NCBI GenBank assembly: GCA_934654795.1
Contig: CAKUGT010000004.1
Location: 19,403 to 83,402 of the forward strand
DNA from: an uncultured Collinsella sp.
Lineage (GTDB): Bacteria > Actinomycetota > Coriobacteriia > Coriobacteriales > Coriobacteriaceae
Length of the DNA stretch: 64,000 nt
Reading direction: 5' to 3'
Numbering within the stretch: the first letter of the stretch is position 1; the number at the start of each line of letters is the position of its first letter. Below are positions 41,741-49,493 of the stretch, piece after piece. The notes under the pieces were generated by a model. The model did not search any database and was not told the DNA's origin. It was given only the letters and a program-made list of their open reading frames with translations. The position numbers and the translations under genes were made by a program.

Positions 41741-44296
41741 TTACCGGCCAAAGACCTCTTCGGCGATGCGCGCGCTTTCGGCGGCGTCCTTGGCGTAGTA
41801 GTCTGCGCCGATCTGCTTGGCGTATTCGGGGGTGAGCACGGCGCCGCCCACGATGATCTTGACGCCCGGGACTTCCGAATGGAGCAGCTTAATGGTCTCC
41901 TCCATGGCAACGACGGTGGTGGTCATAAGCGCCGAGAGGCCGACGAGTTTGATGTCGCGCTCCTTGACGGTCTTGAGCACCTCTTGCGGGTCGACGTCGC
42001 GGCCCAGGTCAAAGACGGTGTAGCCGTAGTTGTCGAGCAGCATCTTGACGATGTTCTTGCCGATATCGTGGATGTCGCCCTTGACGGTGGCCACGCAGAT
42101 CTTGCCCTTGTCGGCAATCTCGCCGGCGGGCATCAGACGCTTGATGGTATCGAAGCCCACGCGTGCTGTTTCTGCCGAGGCCATGAGCTGCGGCAAGAAG
42201 AATTTGCCCTGATCGAAGAGGACACCGACCTCGTCGAGGGCAGGAATAAAGTGGTTATTGATGAGGTCCATGGCGTCGTGGTCGGCCAGCAGGCGCTCGG
42301 TCTCGGCCGCGATCTCGCCCTTGCGGCCCGAGACGACCATGTGGCGGATGGGATCGTCGTCGGCGCTGGCGGTGGTGCCCGCGGCGGGTGCGGCATCGGT
42401 CGTTGCGGCCTGGGCGGCCGCCGGGTCTGCGGCGATCTTATACGGGTCGGTCCAGCCGGCATAGCGCTCGATGTATCCGGTCGAGCCCTCGTCCTCAACG
42501 CTCAGCACACGATAACTGTAGACGGTGTCCATAAAGCGCTTGGAGCCCGGGTTCATGATAGGGGCGTCCAGGCCCGCGCCAAACGCGGCGGCCAAAAAGA
42601 CCGAGCCCAGCAGCGGGCGGGCGGGCAGGCCAAAGCTGATGTTCGATACGCCGAGCGCGCACTTGACGCCCAGGCGCTCCTTGCACAGCGACATGGCGCG
42701 CAGGATCTGCTCGGCCTGGCGCTGGTTGGTCGAGGCGGTCATGACCAGGCAGTCGATGAGGATGCGGTCCGGGCCGATGCCGTAGCGGGCGGCCTCGGCC
42801 ACGATGCGCTCGGCGATGGCAAAGCGGGCCTCGGCGGTATCGGGGATGCCGCCCTCGTCGAGCGTGAGGCCGACGACGTTGGTGCCGTAGTGGGCGACCA
42901 GCGGGAAGATCTCGTCCATGATCTGCTGCTTGCCGTTGACCGAGTTGATGATGGGCTTGCCGGCGTAGCGGCGCACGGCGGCCTCGACGGCGGCGGGGTC
43001 GGTGGAGTCGATCTGCAGGGGCAGGAGGGTGGAGCCCTGGAGCTGCTCGGTTGCCTGCTGGATGATCTTGACCTCGTCGATCTCAGGCAGGCCCACGTTG
43101 ACATCTAGGATGTCGGCGCCCTGCTCCTGCTGGCTGATGCCCTGGCTTACGACGTAATCCAGGTCGCCGTCGCGCAGGGCCTGCTGCAGGCGCTTCTTGC
43201 CGGTGGGGTTGATGCGCTCGCCGATGACGGCGATCTTGTGGCCGTCGCAGGGAAGGTCTACGACCGTCTGGGCGCTCGTGACCGACATGCTGGGCTTGCG
43301 GTGACGCACACTGGGCGTGTGGTTGTCGATGAGGGTGCGAAGTGCCGCCATGTGCGCGGGCGTGGTGCCGCAACAGCCGCCGACGACGCTCACGCCGTCC
43401 TCGATTATGCCGGCGACGGCCTCGGCGTATTCGGGTGCCTGGATGTCAAAGACGGTGTTGCCGTCATCGTCCACGCGGGGTAGTCCCGCATTTGCCTGCA
43501 CCATGACGGGCTTGTTGGTGACGGTGAGCATGCGCGCGGCGAGTCCGCGGAGCTCGGCCGGGCCCTGGCTGCAGTTGATGCCCAGGACATCGGCGCCGAT
43601 GGCGTCGAGGGTGATGGCGGCGACCTCAGGGCTTGTGCCCAAGAAGGTGCGACCGTCTTCCTCAAAGGTCATGGTGGCAAAGACGGGCAGGTCGGAGTTC
43701 TCGCGGCAGGCGAGGACGGCGGCCTTGATCTCGGCCAGGTCGGTCATGGTCTCGATAATAAAGAGGTCGACGCCCGCAGCGACGCCGGCACGCACCTCCT
43801 CGGCAAAGAGGTCGTAGGCCTCGTCAAAGCTGAGGGTGCCCAGGGGGCGCAGTAGGGCGCCGATGGGGCCGATGTCGCCGGCGACGTAGCGGGCGCCGGC
43901 CTCACGGGCGCAGGTGACGGCCGCGGCAAAGACATCGGCCACGGTGGCGGCGCCGTCGAGTTTGTGGGCGTTTGCGCCAAAGGTGTTGGCGGTGATCACG
44001 TCACAGCCGGCCTCGACGTACTGGCGCTGGATGTCGGTGATGACCTCGGGCTCCTCAAAGTTGAGGAGCTCGGGCAGGGCGCCGGCCTTCATACCGGCGG
44101 CCTGCAGCATGGTGCCCATGCCGCCGTCAAACAGCAGATGCCCGGTGCCTTCGATGGCGGCACGCAGGCGATCGTCCTTGATGCACAGGTCGTCGATCGT
44201 GCGCGTCTTGTACGTGGCGCCGTTGAGGCGCGCGGCATTGACAGGCGCCGCCAACGCAGCGCCGTCAGAATCATGAGTGATAAGCGGAGTAAACAT
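41741..44296 (-). CDS. metH: Cobalamin-dependent methionine synthase, lacking the reactivation domain
   Basis: An 851-residue enzyme that moves a methyl group from 5-methyl-tetrahydrofolate through cobalamin to homocysteine. Domain order: homocysteine-binding domain (about 45-330, with zinc Cys in GINCSQGP and GGCCGTTPAH), pterin-binding barrel (about 350-620, starting VIGERINPTGKK), an Ala/Thr linker, the helical cap and the B12 domain (about 650-850) with the lower-ligand His in GDIHDIGKN. The usual C-terminal AdoMet reactivation domain of about 1200-residue MetH is absent and is encoded by the preceding gene. It starts nine bases after that gene. Confidence 0.96.
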   Translation of the reverse strand: MFTPLITHDSDGAALAAPVNAARLNGATYKTRTIDDLCIKDDRLRAAIEGTGHLLFDGGMGTMLQAAGMKAGALPELLNFEEPEVITDIQRQYVEAGCDVITANTFGANAHKLDGAATVADVFAAAVTCAREAGARYVAGDIGPIGALLRPLGTLSFDEAYDLFAEEVRAGVAAGVDLFIIETMTDLAEIKAAVLACRENSDLPVFATMTFEEDGRTFLGTSPEVAAITLDAIGADVLGINCSQGPAELRGLAARMLTVTNKPVMVQANAGLPRVDDDGNTVFDIQAPEYAEAVAGIIEDGVSVVGGCCGTTPAHMAALRTLIDNHTPSVRHRKPSMSVTSAQTVVDLPCDGHKIAVIGERINPTGKKRLQQALRDGDLDYVVSQGISQQEQGADILDVNVGLPEIDEVKIIQQATEQLQGSTLLPLQIDSTDPAAVEAAVRRYAGKPIINSVNGKQQIMDEIFPLVAHYGTNVVGLTLDEGGIPDTAEARFAIAERIVAEAARYGIGPDRILIDCLVMTASTNQRQAEQILRAMSLCKERLGVKCALGVSNISFGLPARPLLGSVFLAAAFGAGLDAPIMNPGSKRFMDTVYSYRVLSVEDEGSTGYIERYAGWTDPYKIAADPAAAQAATTDAAPAAGTTASADDDPIRHMVVSGRKGEIAAETERLLADHDAMDLINNHFIPALDEVGVLFDQGKFFLPQLMASAETARVGFDTIKRLMPAGEIADKGKICVATVKGDIHDIGKNIVKMLLDNYGYTVFDLGRDVDPQEVLKTVKERDIKLVGLSALMTTTVVAMEETIKLLHSEVPGVKIIVGGAVLTPEYAKQIGADYYAKDAAESARIAEEVFGR

Positions 44297-44305
44297 CGAT
44301 GGCTC

Positions 44306-45094
44306 CTAATGGCTGGAATAGCAGGTGGTGTGGGCGGCACGGAAGCGACAGTGTTCGCGCATGCGGCAGATATTGCAGGTGGGGCGGGTCTGGGCGTCGT
44401 GGACTTCGCCGTCGAACAGGCCGATCACTGCGGTCACGCTCTTGGTGGGCATGAGCAGGCTGGTGGGCGTGACGGTGAGTCCAATGAGGCGCGTGGCGTT
44501 GAGCGCATCCACGATTGAGCGCTGGGCCGAGAGCGGGCAGTCGCCGTAGCCGGGGCTAAAGCGCCAGTTGCCGGCGAGTCCGTGTGCGGCAGCGTCCGCC
44601 TTGACCTGCTGGTCCATCTGCTCAACGGCGGCCTCAACATATGCCGAGCAAGCGGCGTCGAGCACAGCGCCCTCCAGGGGCTGCTGGGCTCCGGTGGTTC
44701 GCAGGCGGCGCTCGGCGGCCATCCCGAGGGTGCAGGCCATGAGCGCTGCCAAGCGGGCGTCCTTAAGATGACGATAGATATCGCGACCTCGCAGCTCAAC
44801 ATTGGTGCCAACCAAGTGAATGCAAGGTTCGCCCTGCTCGTCGACGCCCGTGGCATCGACGGCAAAGACGCGACGCACGCCGCGGGGCTCAATGTCTAGC
44901 TCCAGGCGCTCAACGACAAGCTCAATGCGTTGTGACAGCTCGGGCTCAATTTGCTGGCCGCCGTAGCCCAGATACCGCAGCATCTCGGCGCGGTCGACGC
45001 GGGGGTGATGGGCAGCATCGACACGGTAAAGCGCCGGCGACGCAAGGTCGGCCGGCACTTCGACGTCGGTTGTATCGATGTGCGGTTTTTCCAT
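44306..45094 (-). CDS. Stand-alone methionine synthase reactivation-domain protein
   Basis: A 262-residue protein matching the C-terminal AdoMet-binding domain of MetH, which re-methylates inactive cob(II)alamin. The AdoMet loop RFSPGYGDCPLSAQ (about 170-183) is clear. The C-terminal tail adds CNICRMREHCRFRAAHTTC, a Cys-rich stretch that could hold a metal or iron-sulfur cluster and take the place of flavodoxin-dependent reduction; that role is inference. The ATG overlaps the metF stop by one base and metH follows after nine bases, so all three are one operon. Confidence 0.88.
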   Translation of the reverse strand: MEKPHIDTTDVEVPADLASPALYRVDAAHHPRVDRAEMLRYLGYGGQQIEPELSQRIELVVERLELDIEPRGVRRVFAVDATGVDEQGEPCIHLVGTNVELRGRDIYRHLKDARLAALMACTLGMAAERRLRTTGAQQPLEGAVLDAACSAYVEAAVEQMDQQVKADAAAHGLAGNWRFSPGYGDCPLSAQRSIVDALNATRLIGLTVTPTSLLMPTKSVTAVIGLFDGEVHDAQTRPTCNICRMREHCRFRAAHTTCYSSH

Positions 45095-45966
45095 TACCCC
45101 AGGCGCTCCATAATGGTCGCGGCGATTGCAGGACGGTTCATAGTGTACAGGTGCAGGCCGTCGGCGCCGTGCTCCTTGAGGTCGCAAAGCTGGCGGGCGG
45201 CATAATCTACACCGGCTGCCTGCAGGCTCTCGGGGTCGTTTTCGTACTTGGCGAGGATCTTGATGACGGGGGAGGGCAGCGACGCGCCGCACATAAAGAC
45301 CATGCGGCTGATCTGCGACTTTCCCATAAACGGCATGATGCCCGCGGTGATGGGCACGGTGATGCCGGCCTTGTCGGCAAGCTCGCGGAAGCGATAGAAG
45401 CACTCGTTATCAAAGAAGAGCTGTGTCACAAAGAAGCTCGCGCCGGCGTCTTGCTTTTGCTTGAGGTGCTCGACCGAGAGGTTGAGGTCCTCACAGGCAA
45501 TGTGGCCCTCGGGGTAGGCTGCGGCGCCCACACAAAAGCCGGCGTCGACGAGCTCGGGGATGAGGTCGCGGGCGTAGGCGTAGTCCGAGGCGGGCTTGTC
45601 GTCCTCGGTCGCGCCGGCGGGAAGGTCACCGCGCAGGGCCAGGATGTTTTCAACGCCGGCGGTGCGATACTCGTCGATCTTGGCGGCGATATCGGCGCGC
45701 GAGCGGCCCACGCAGGTAAGGTGTGCCACCGAGGGCGTGTCGAATTCGCTCGAAATCATATGCGCGATGGGGGCGGTGGTGGCACCGTTGCCCGAGCCGC
45801 CAGCGGAACAAGTGACCGAGACAAAGCTCGGCGAAAGTTTGCACAGATTGCCCGCCACCTCGCGAGCCGTATCGAGGGTAAGCTCACCCTTGGGCGGGAA
45901 CATCTCAAACGAAACGGGTGCGGTGCCCTGAGATGCTGCCTGCTTAAAAACCTCGTCGACGCGCAT
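45094..45966 (-). CDS. metF: 5,10-methylenetetrahydrofolate reductase
   Basis: A 290-residue flavoenzyme that reduces methylene-THF to methyl-THF, the methyl donor used by MetH. The N-terminal VSFEMFPPKG, the VTCSAGGSGN loop, ILALRGDLPAG, the HLKQKQDAGASFFVTQLFFDN block and the ITAGIMPFMGKSQI segment are typical. The ATG at 45966 follows AAGGAG by six bases. It is the first gene of the metF, reactivation protein, metH operon, and is divergent from glnN. Confidence 0.96.
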   Translation of the reverse strand: MRVDEVFKQAASQGTAPVSFEMFPPKGELTLDTAREVAGNLCKLSPSFVSVTCSAGGSGNGATTAPIAHMISSEFDTPSVAHLTCVGRSRADIAAKIDEYRTAGVENILALRGDLPAGATEDDKPASDYAYARDLIPELVDAGFCVGAAAYPEGHIACEDLNLSVEHLKQKQDAGASFFVTQLFFDNECFYRFRELADKAGITVPITAGIMPFMGKSQISRMVFMCGASLPSPVIKILAKYENDPESLQAAGVDYAARQLCDLKEHGADGLHLYTMNRPAIAATIMERLG

Positions 45967-46120
45967 ATCGTGCTCCTTTAGATACGTAATAGTGTGATGT
46001 GTTGTAAGGATTCTACAGCACCGCTGTGCCACGGTGGAGTTTTACTCGCGATTTGGGGGATACCAATCAAAGATGCCTTGCTATCGGCATTTCCTATAGC
46101 AGAGCGGCTCATTTTGACAT

Positions 46121-46168
46121 GGGCTATAAAGACTGGTATCTGATGCGAAATACCAGTTAATAGAGCCC
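46121..46168. promoter_or_regulatory. Inverted repeat between metF and glnN
   Basis: GGGCTAT..ACTGGTAT pairs with ATACCAGT..ATAGAGCCC around CTGATGCGAA. A second repeat, GCAACAT/ATGTTGC, lies at 46288-46308. The 45967-46393 interval holds the control regions of both divergent genes and nothing else. A regulator-binding site or RNA hairpin are both possible. Confidence 0.5.
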
Positions 46169-46393
46169 CATCCCAAATTGACTACCCTTAAACCATGGGG
46201 AGAGGTCTGCAATTTATACAGTTGATTGGCTGTTGAGAGCGGCAACGCCGCCGCGATGCGGTAACCTCATTGATTGGTTTCGTGACAGCAACATAACGGT
46301 AATGTTGCGGAAACACGACGAGCCTAATCTATGACTCGTTCGTTAGTAATCAACACCGCTTCTCACGCGGTGCCGATACGAAGGGAGTTCCGT

Positions 46394-48481
46394 ATGGCCG
46401 AACTTACTGACCGCTTCGGGACCATGGTGTTCTCTGAGGAAGTCATGAAGGACTACCTCCCCAAGGACATTTGGAAGCGCCTTGCTGCAACCCTCGAGGA
46501 CGGTGAGCCGCTCGACCTGGATGTGGCCAACGCCGTTGCCCACGCCATGAAGGTCTGGGCCATCTCCAAGGGCGCGACGCACTACGCGCACTGGTTCCAG
46601 CCGCTTTCGGGCATTACTTCCGAGAAGCACGACAGCTTCCTCGAGCCCAACCACGACGGCACCGCCATTACCAAGTTTACGGGCAAGAACCTCATCCAGG
46701 GCGAGCCCGATGCCTCCAGCTTCCCCAACGGCGGTCTGCGTGCCACCTTCGAGGCCCGTGGCTACACCGCTTGGGATCCCACTAGCCCCGCCTTTATCAA
46801 GGACGATGTCCTGTGCATCCCCACGGCTTTCTGCTCCTACACGGGCGAAGCCCTGGACAAGAAGACCCCGCTGCTGCGTTCCATGACCGCGCTCTCGCGT
46901 GAGTCCAAGCGCGTTTTGGCGCTGTTTGGCAAGACCCCCAAGAAGGTCGTTCCTTCCGTGGGCGATGAGCAGGAGTACTTCCTGATCAAGAAGGACGCTT
47001 ACCGCAAGCGCAGGGACCTGGTCATCACCGGTCGCACCCTCTTTGGCGCTGCTCCCTGCAAGGGCCAGGAGCTCGAGGAGCACTACTTTGGCGCTATCCG
47101 CCCCACCGTCTCGGCCTATATGAAGGACCTGGACGATGAACTGTGGGCGCTTGGCATTCCTGCCAAGACCAAGCACAACGAGGTCGCTCCCTGCCAGCAT
47201 GAGCTCGCCCCTGTCTATGGCGAGGTCAACGAGGCCATCGACCAGAATCTGGTCATGATGGAGAAGATGAAGCTCATCGCCTCCCGCCACGACTTGGTCT
47301 GCCTGCTGCACGAGAAGCCCTTTGAGGGCATCAACGGTTCGGGCAAGCACAACAACTGGTCGCTTGGCACCGAGTCCGAGAACCTGCTCGACCCGGGCGA
47401 CACCCCGCTCGACAACCTGCAGTTCATCGTCTTCCTCACCGCGGTGATCGAGGCCGTCGATAACTATCAGGAGCTCTTGCGTGCCTCCGTTGCCTCGGCC
47501 GGCAACGACCATCGTCTGGGCGCCAACGAGGCTCCTCCGGCGATTATGTCCATCTTCCTGGGCGACCAGCTTACCGAGGTCGTCGAGAAGATCATCGATG
47601 GCAAGGCTTCCGTCCATGCCACGCGTGGCGTGCTTGACTTGGGTGCCGATACCCTGCCCAAGCTGATGCAGGACAACACCGACCGCAACCGCACCTCCCC
47701 GTTTGCCTTCACCGGCAACAAGTTCGAGTTCCGTGCCTGCGGCTCCGAGCAGAACGTCTCCGACTCCAACCTGGTGCTCGATGCCGCCGTGGCCAAGTCG
47801 CTCAAGTCCTTCGCCGACGCACTCGAGGGTACGCCCGAGGATAAGTTCCAGGACGCCGCGCTCGAGTACTGCAAGAAGGTGCTGACCGATCACCAGCGCA
47901 TCCTGTTCTCCGGCGACGGTTACTCTGACGAGTGGCCCATCGAGGCCGAGAAGCGCGGCCTTGCCAACAACAAGACCACGGCCGACGCTCTTCCCGCCTT
48001 TGTTTCCGATAAGGCCATTGCGCTCTTTGAGGAGACGGGTGTCCTGACCAAGGCCGAGGCCCAGTGCCGCTACGACTGCAAGCTCGAGAAGTACAACAAG
48101 CTCATGAACATCGAGGCTACCACGATGATTCGCGAGGCACGTCGTACCTATCGCCCGGTCATCACCGCCTATGCCACCAAGGTCGCTAAGGGCCTGGAGG
48201 CAATCCGCGCTGCCGGTGCCGATGCTGCCATGCAGTGCGAGCAGAACACGCTCAACAAGCTCTGCAATGGCATCACCGCCATCAACGACTCCATCAAGGC
48301 TCTCGACGCCGTGCATCAGAAGGCCGAGGCCCTCGATGGCCAGGAGCAGGCCAACGTGTACGCGCACGAGGTCGTTCCCGCTATGGATACGCTGCGTGCT
48401 GCCGTGGACGCCATGGAGGAGATCGTGGCTGCCGACTACTGGCCGGTCCCGACCTACGACGACATCCTGTTCTACGTGTAG
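46394..48481 (+). CDS. glnN: Type III glutamine synthetase
   Basis: A 695-residue glutamine synthetase of the large GSIII type, found in Bacteroides, cyanobacteria and some Gram-positives. It makes glutamine from glutamate, ammonia and ATP. Family features: [16 protein letters not shown] at the start, [52 protein letters not shown] and the C-terminal helical domain. The ATG at 46394 follows GGGAGTT. Single gene with its own terminator; the upstream inverted repeats may be control sites. It supplies glutamine to GatCAB, MurT-GatD and GuaA. Confidence 0.96.
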   Translation: MAELTDRFGTMVFSEEVMKDYLPKDIWKRLAATLEDGEPLDLDVANAVAHAMKVWAISKGATHYAHWFQPLSGITSEKHDSFLEPNHDGTAITKFTGKNLIQGEPDASSFPNGGLRATFEARGYTAWDPTSPAFIKDDVLCIPTAFCSYTGEALDKKTPLLRSMTALSRESKRVLALFGKTPKKVVPSVGDEQEYFLIKKDAYRKRRDLVITGRTLFGAAPCKGQELEEHYFGAIRPTVSAYMKDLDDELWALGIPAKTKHNEVAPCQHELAPVYGEVNEAIDQNLVMMEKMKLIASRHDLVCLLHEKPFEGINGSGKHNNWSLGTESENLLDPGDTPLDNLQFIVFLTAVIEAVDNYQELLRASVASAGNDHRLGANEAPPAIMSIFLGDQLTEVVEKIIDGKASVHATRGVLDLGADTLPKLMQDNTDRNRTSPFAFTGNKFEFRACGSEQNVSDSNLVLDAAVAKSLKSFADALEGTPEDKFQDAALEYCKKVLTDHQRILFSGDGYSDEWPIEAEKRGLANNKTTADALPAFVSDKAIALFEETGVLTKAEAQCRYDCKLEKYNKLMNIEATTMIREARRTYRPVITAYATKVAKGLEAIRAAGADAAMQCEQNTLNKLCNGITAINDSIKALDAVHQKAEALDGQEQANVYAHEVVPAMDTLRAAVDAMEEIVAADYWPVPTYDDILFYV

Positions 48482-48510
48482 AACGTAACTGACATATCGT
48501 CACGGTATTG

Positions 48511-48545
48511 AGCCGGGGTCTGCATCGCGCGGGCCCCGGCTTTTT
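48511..48545 (+). terminator. Intrinsic terminator of glnN
   Basis: GCCGGGG and CCCCGGC stem, loop region TCTGCATCGCGCGGG and TTTTT, about 30 bases after the glnN stop. Confidence 0.88.
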
Positions 48546-48605
48546 GTTTGCGAAGGACGCTTTGGATCCCGCTTTGCAACTGATTCGCCCACGCAATAAG
48601 GGGTC

Positions 48606-48824
48606 GTGGGCAAAAAACGTCAAATATGAGTACTGTCACAAGCCCTGCAGCATTATCTTTTTGCAAAATATGCAGTGTTACGCAACATATGTCCAAGTAC
48701 TTAGCTGATAAACGCCTGCAATTCTTCCGCCGTAGGACGCCTGGCGTCCAAATTGCCTTCTGATGGCATGAAATCGCTGTTACTAAATTGGTAACAGTAC
48801 TCATATTTGCTATTTTTTGTCCAC
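48606..48824. repeat. 219-bp segment with 31-bp terminal inverted repeats
   Basis: Arm 48606-48636 and arm 48794-48824 share the word AATATGAGTACTGT in opposite directions, with four mismatches over 31 bp. Read inward, both arms encode KYEYC. The enclosed DNA has a minus-strand open stretch ending PTAEELQAFIS but no convincing start. A MITE or decayed mobile unit is likely. No gene is supported in 48482-49118. Confidence 0.65.
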
Positions 48825-48859
48825 GGGCCCTTGGATGACAGTGTGATTTTATGCCTTCG

Positions 48860-48947
48860 GGGTTCGAATCCCGGCGTTGGAGAAGAAAAAAGCCCGTCAC
48901 CACAAGGGTAACGGGCTTTGCATTTCAAATGGTGCCCCCAGCGGGAT
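48860..48947. repeat. 88-bp perfect direct repeat, copy A (tRNA-end duplication)
   Basis: Identical to 49049-49136. It contains a T-arm-like GGGTTCGAATCCCGG, a terminator hairpin, and 29 bases that include the last part (3' end) of the tRNA-Glu gene, cut off inside the T loop. The 100 bases between copies are rich in small GC hairpins. Confidence 0.85.
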
Positions 48948-49048
48948 GTCCGCGTGCGGCTGGCGCCGCCCGCTTTCGCTGCGTCGCTCCGCTCCTTGCG
49001 TGCTGCGCTGGAAAACGCTTACGCGTTTCCTCAGCTCCGCACCCTGTC

Positions 49049-49136
49049 GGGTTCGAATCCCGGCGTTGGAGAAGAAAAAAGCCCGTCACCACAAGGGTAA
49101 CGGGCTTTGCATTTCAAATGGTGCCCCCAGCGGGAT
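49049..49136. repeat. 88-bp perfect direct repeat, copy B (overlaps tRNA-Glu 3' end)
   Basis: Same 88 bases as copy A, 189 bases further on. Its right end is the 3' part of the intact tRNA-Glu. It includes the tRNA's terminator (minus strand AAAGCCCGTTACCC...ACGGGCTTTTTT). Confidence 0.85.
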
Positions 49137-49195
49137 TCGAACCCGCGATATCCACCTTGAAAGGGTGGCGTCCTTGGCCGCTAGACGATGGGGAC
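49119..49195 (-). tRNA. tRNA-Glu (anticodon TTC)
   Basis: A full cloverleaf on the minus strand: acceptor GTCCCCA with TGGGGGC, anticodon stem CCACC/GGTGG around CTTTCAA (anticodon TTC), T arm GCGGG TTCGAAT CCCGC, and encoded CCA. Its length is 77 including CCA. Confidence 0.97.
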
Positions 49196-49295
49196 AGCGG
49201 GAAAGAGTATAGCAGACTTTTTTGCCGGCGCGTATATCGTTGGCAAACTGGAAAACCACCACACAGGAGTAGGCTTTAATTCCGATTTTCAAATA

Positions 49296-49430
49296 TCTCA
49301 ATCTGTAACATCTGGGCGGGCAAATCGGCTCTATCTGTTACAGATCGAGACAGACGGCGGGCGTCGGGACGAACATCTCAATCTGTAACAGTAAGACGAC
49401 TTTCAACGGCCTAGATGTTACAGATCGAGA
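49296..49430. repeat. Two 80-bp-spaced palindromes of TCTCAATCTGTAACA
   Basis: TCTCAATCTGTAACA occurs at 49296 and 49376, and the reverse form TGTTACAGATCGAGA at 49336 and 49416. The same arms recur at exactly 80-base spacing although the DNA between them differs. The interval 49196-49493 contains only this and the R2 hairpin. Confidence 0.8.
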
Positions 49431-49452
49431 CAAACAAACGTGGCAGATCAAA

Positions 49453-49488
49453 ACCACCACAAAGGTGCCTGTCTCCTTTGTGGTGGTG
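49453..49488 (-). terminator. R2-family terminator of the MurT-GatD gene
   Basis: ACCACCACAAAGG pairs with CCTTTGTGGTGGT; on the minus strand it is followed by TTTTG. It lies five bases after the gene's stop. The minus-strand centre AGACAGGCACC matches the plus-strand centre of the other R2 copies. Confidence 0.75.
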
Positions 49489-49493
49489 GGGCG

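Noticed and set aside
40313-43108. Plus-strand open frame of 931 codons opposite DUF711 and metH
   Set aside because: It is the antisense shadow of two strongly supported genes in high-GC DNA; composition is His/Gly/Asp-rich with no domain.
46343-48367. Minus-strand open frame of 674 codons opposite glnN
   Set aside because: Antisense shadow of a clear type III glutamine synthetase.
48856-48885. A second tRNA gene on the plus strand (T-arm-like GGTTCGAATCC)
   Set aside because: Only the T arm is present; no acceptor, D or anticodon arms can be drawn upstream in either copy.
48701-48928. Small minus-strand gene ending PTAEELQAFIS
   Set aside because: The frame has no ribosome site, runs through a repeat arm and begins in the duplicated tRNA-end segment; kept only as a possible gene remnant.
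49296-49430. Short CRISPR array
   Set aside because: The repeated words alternate in direction and there are only four; no cas genes.
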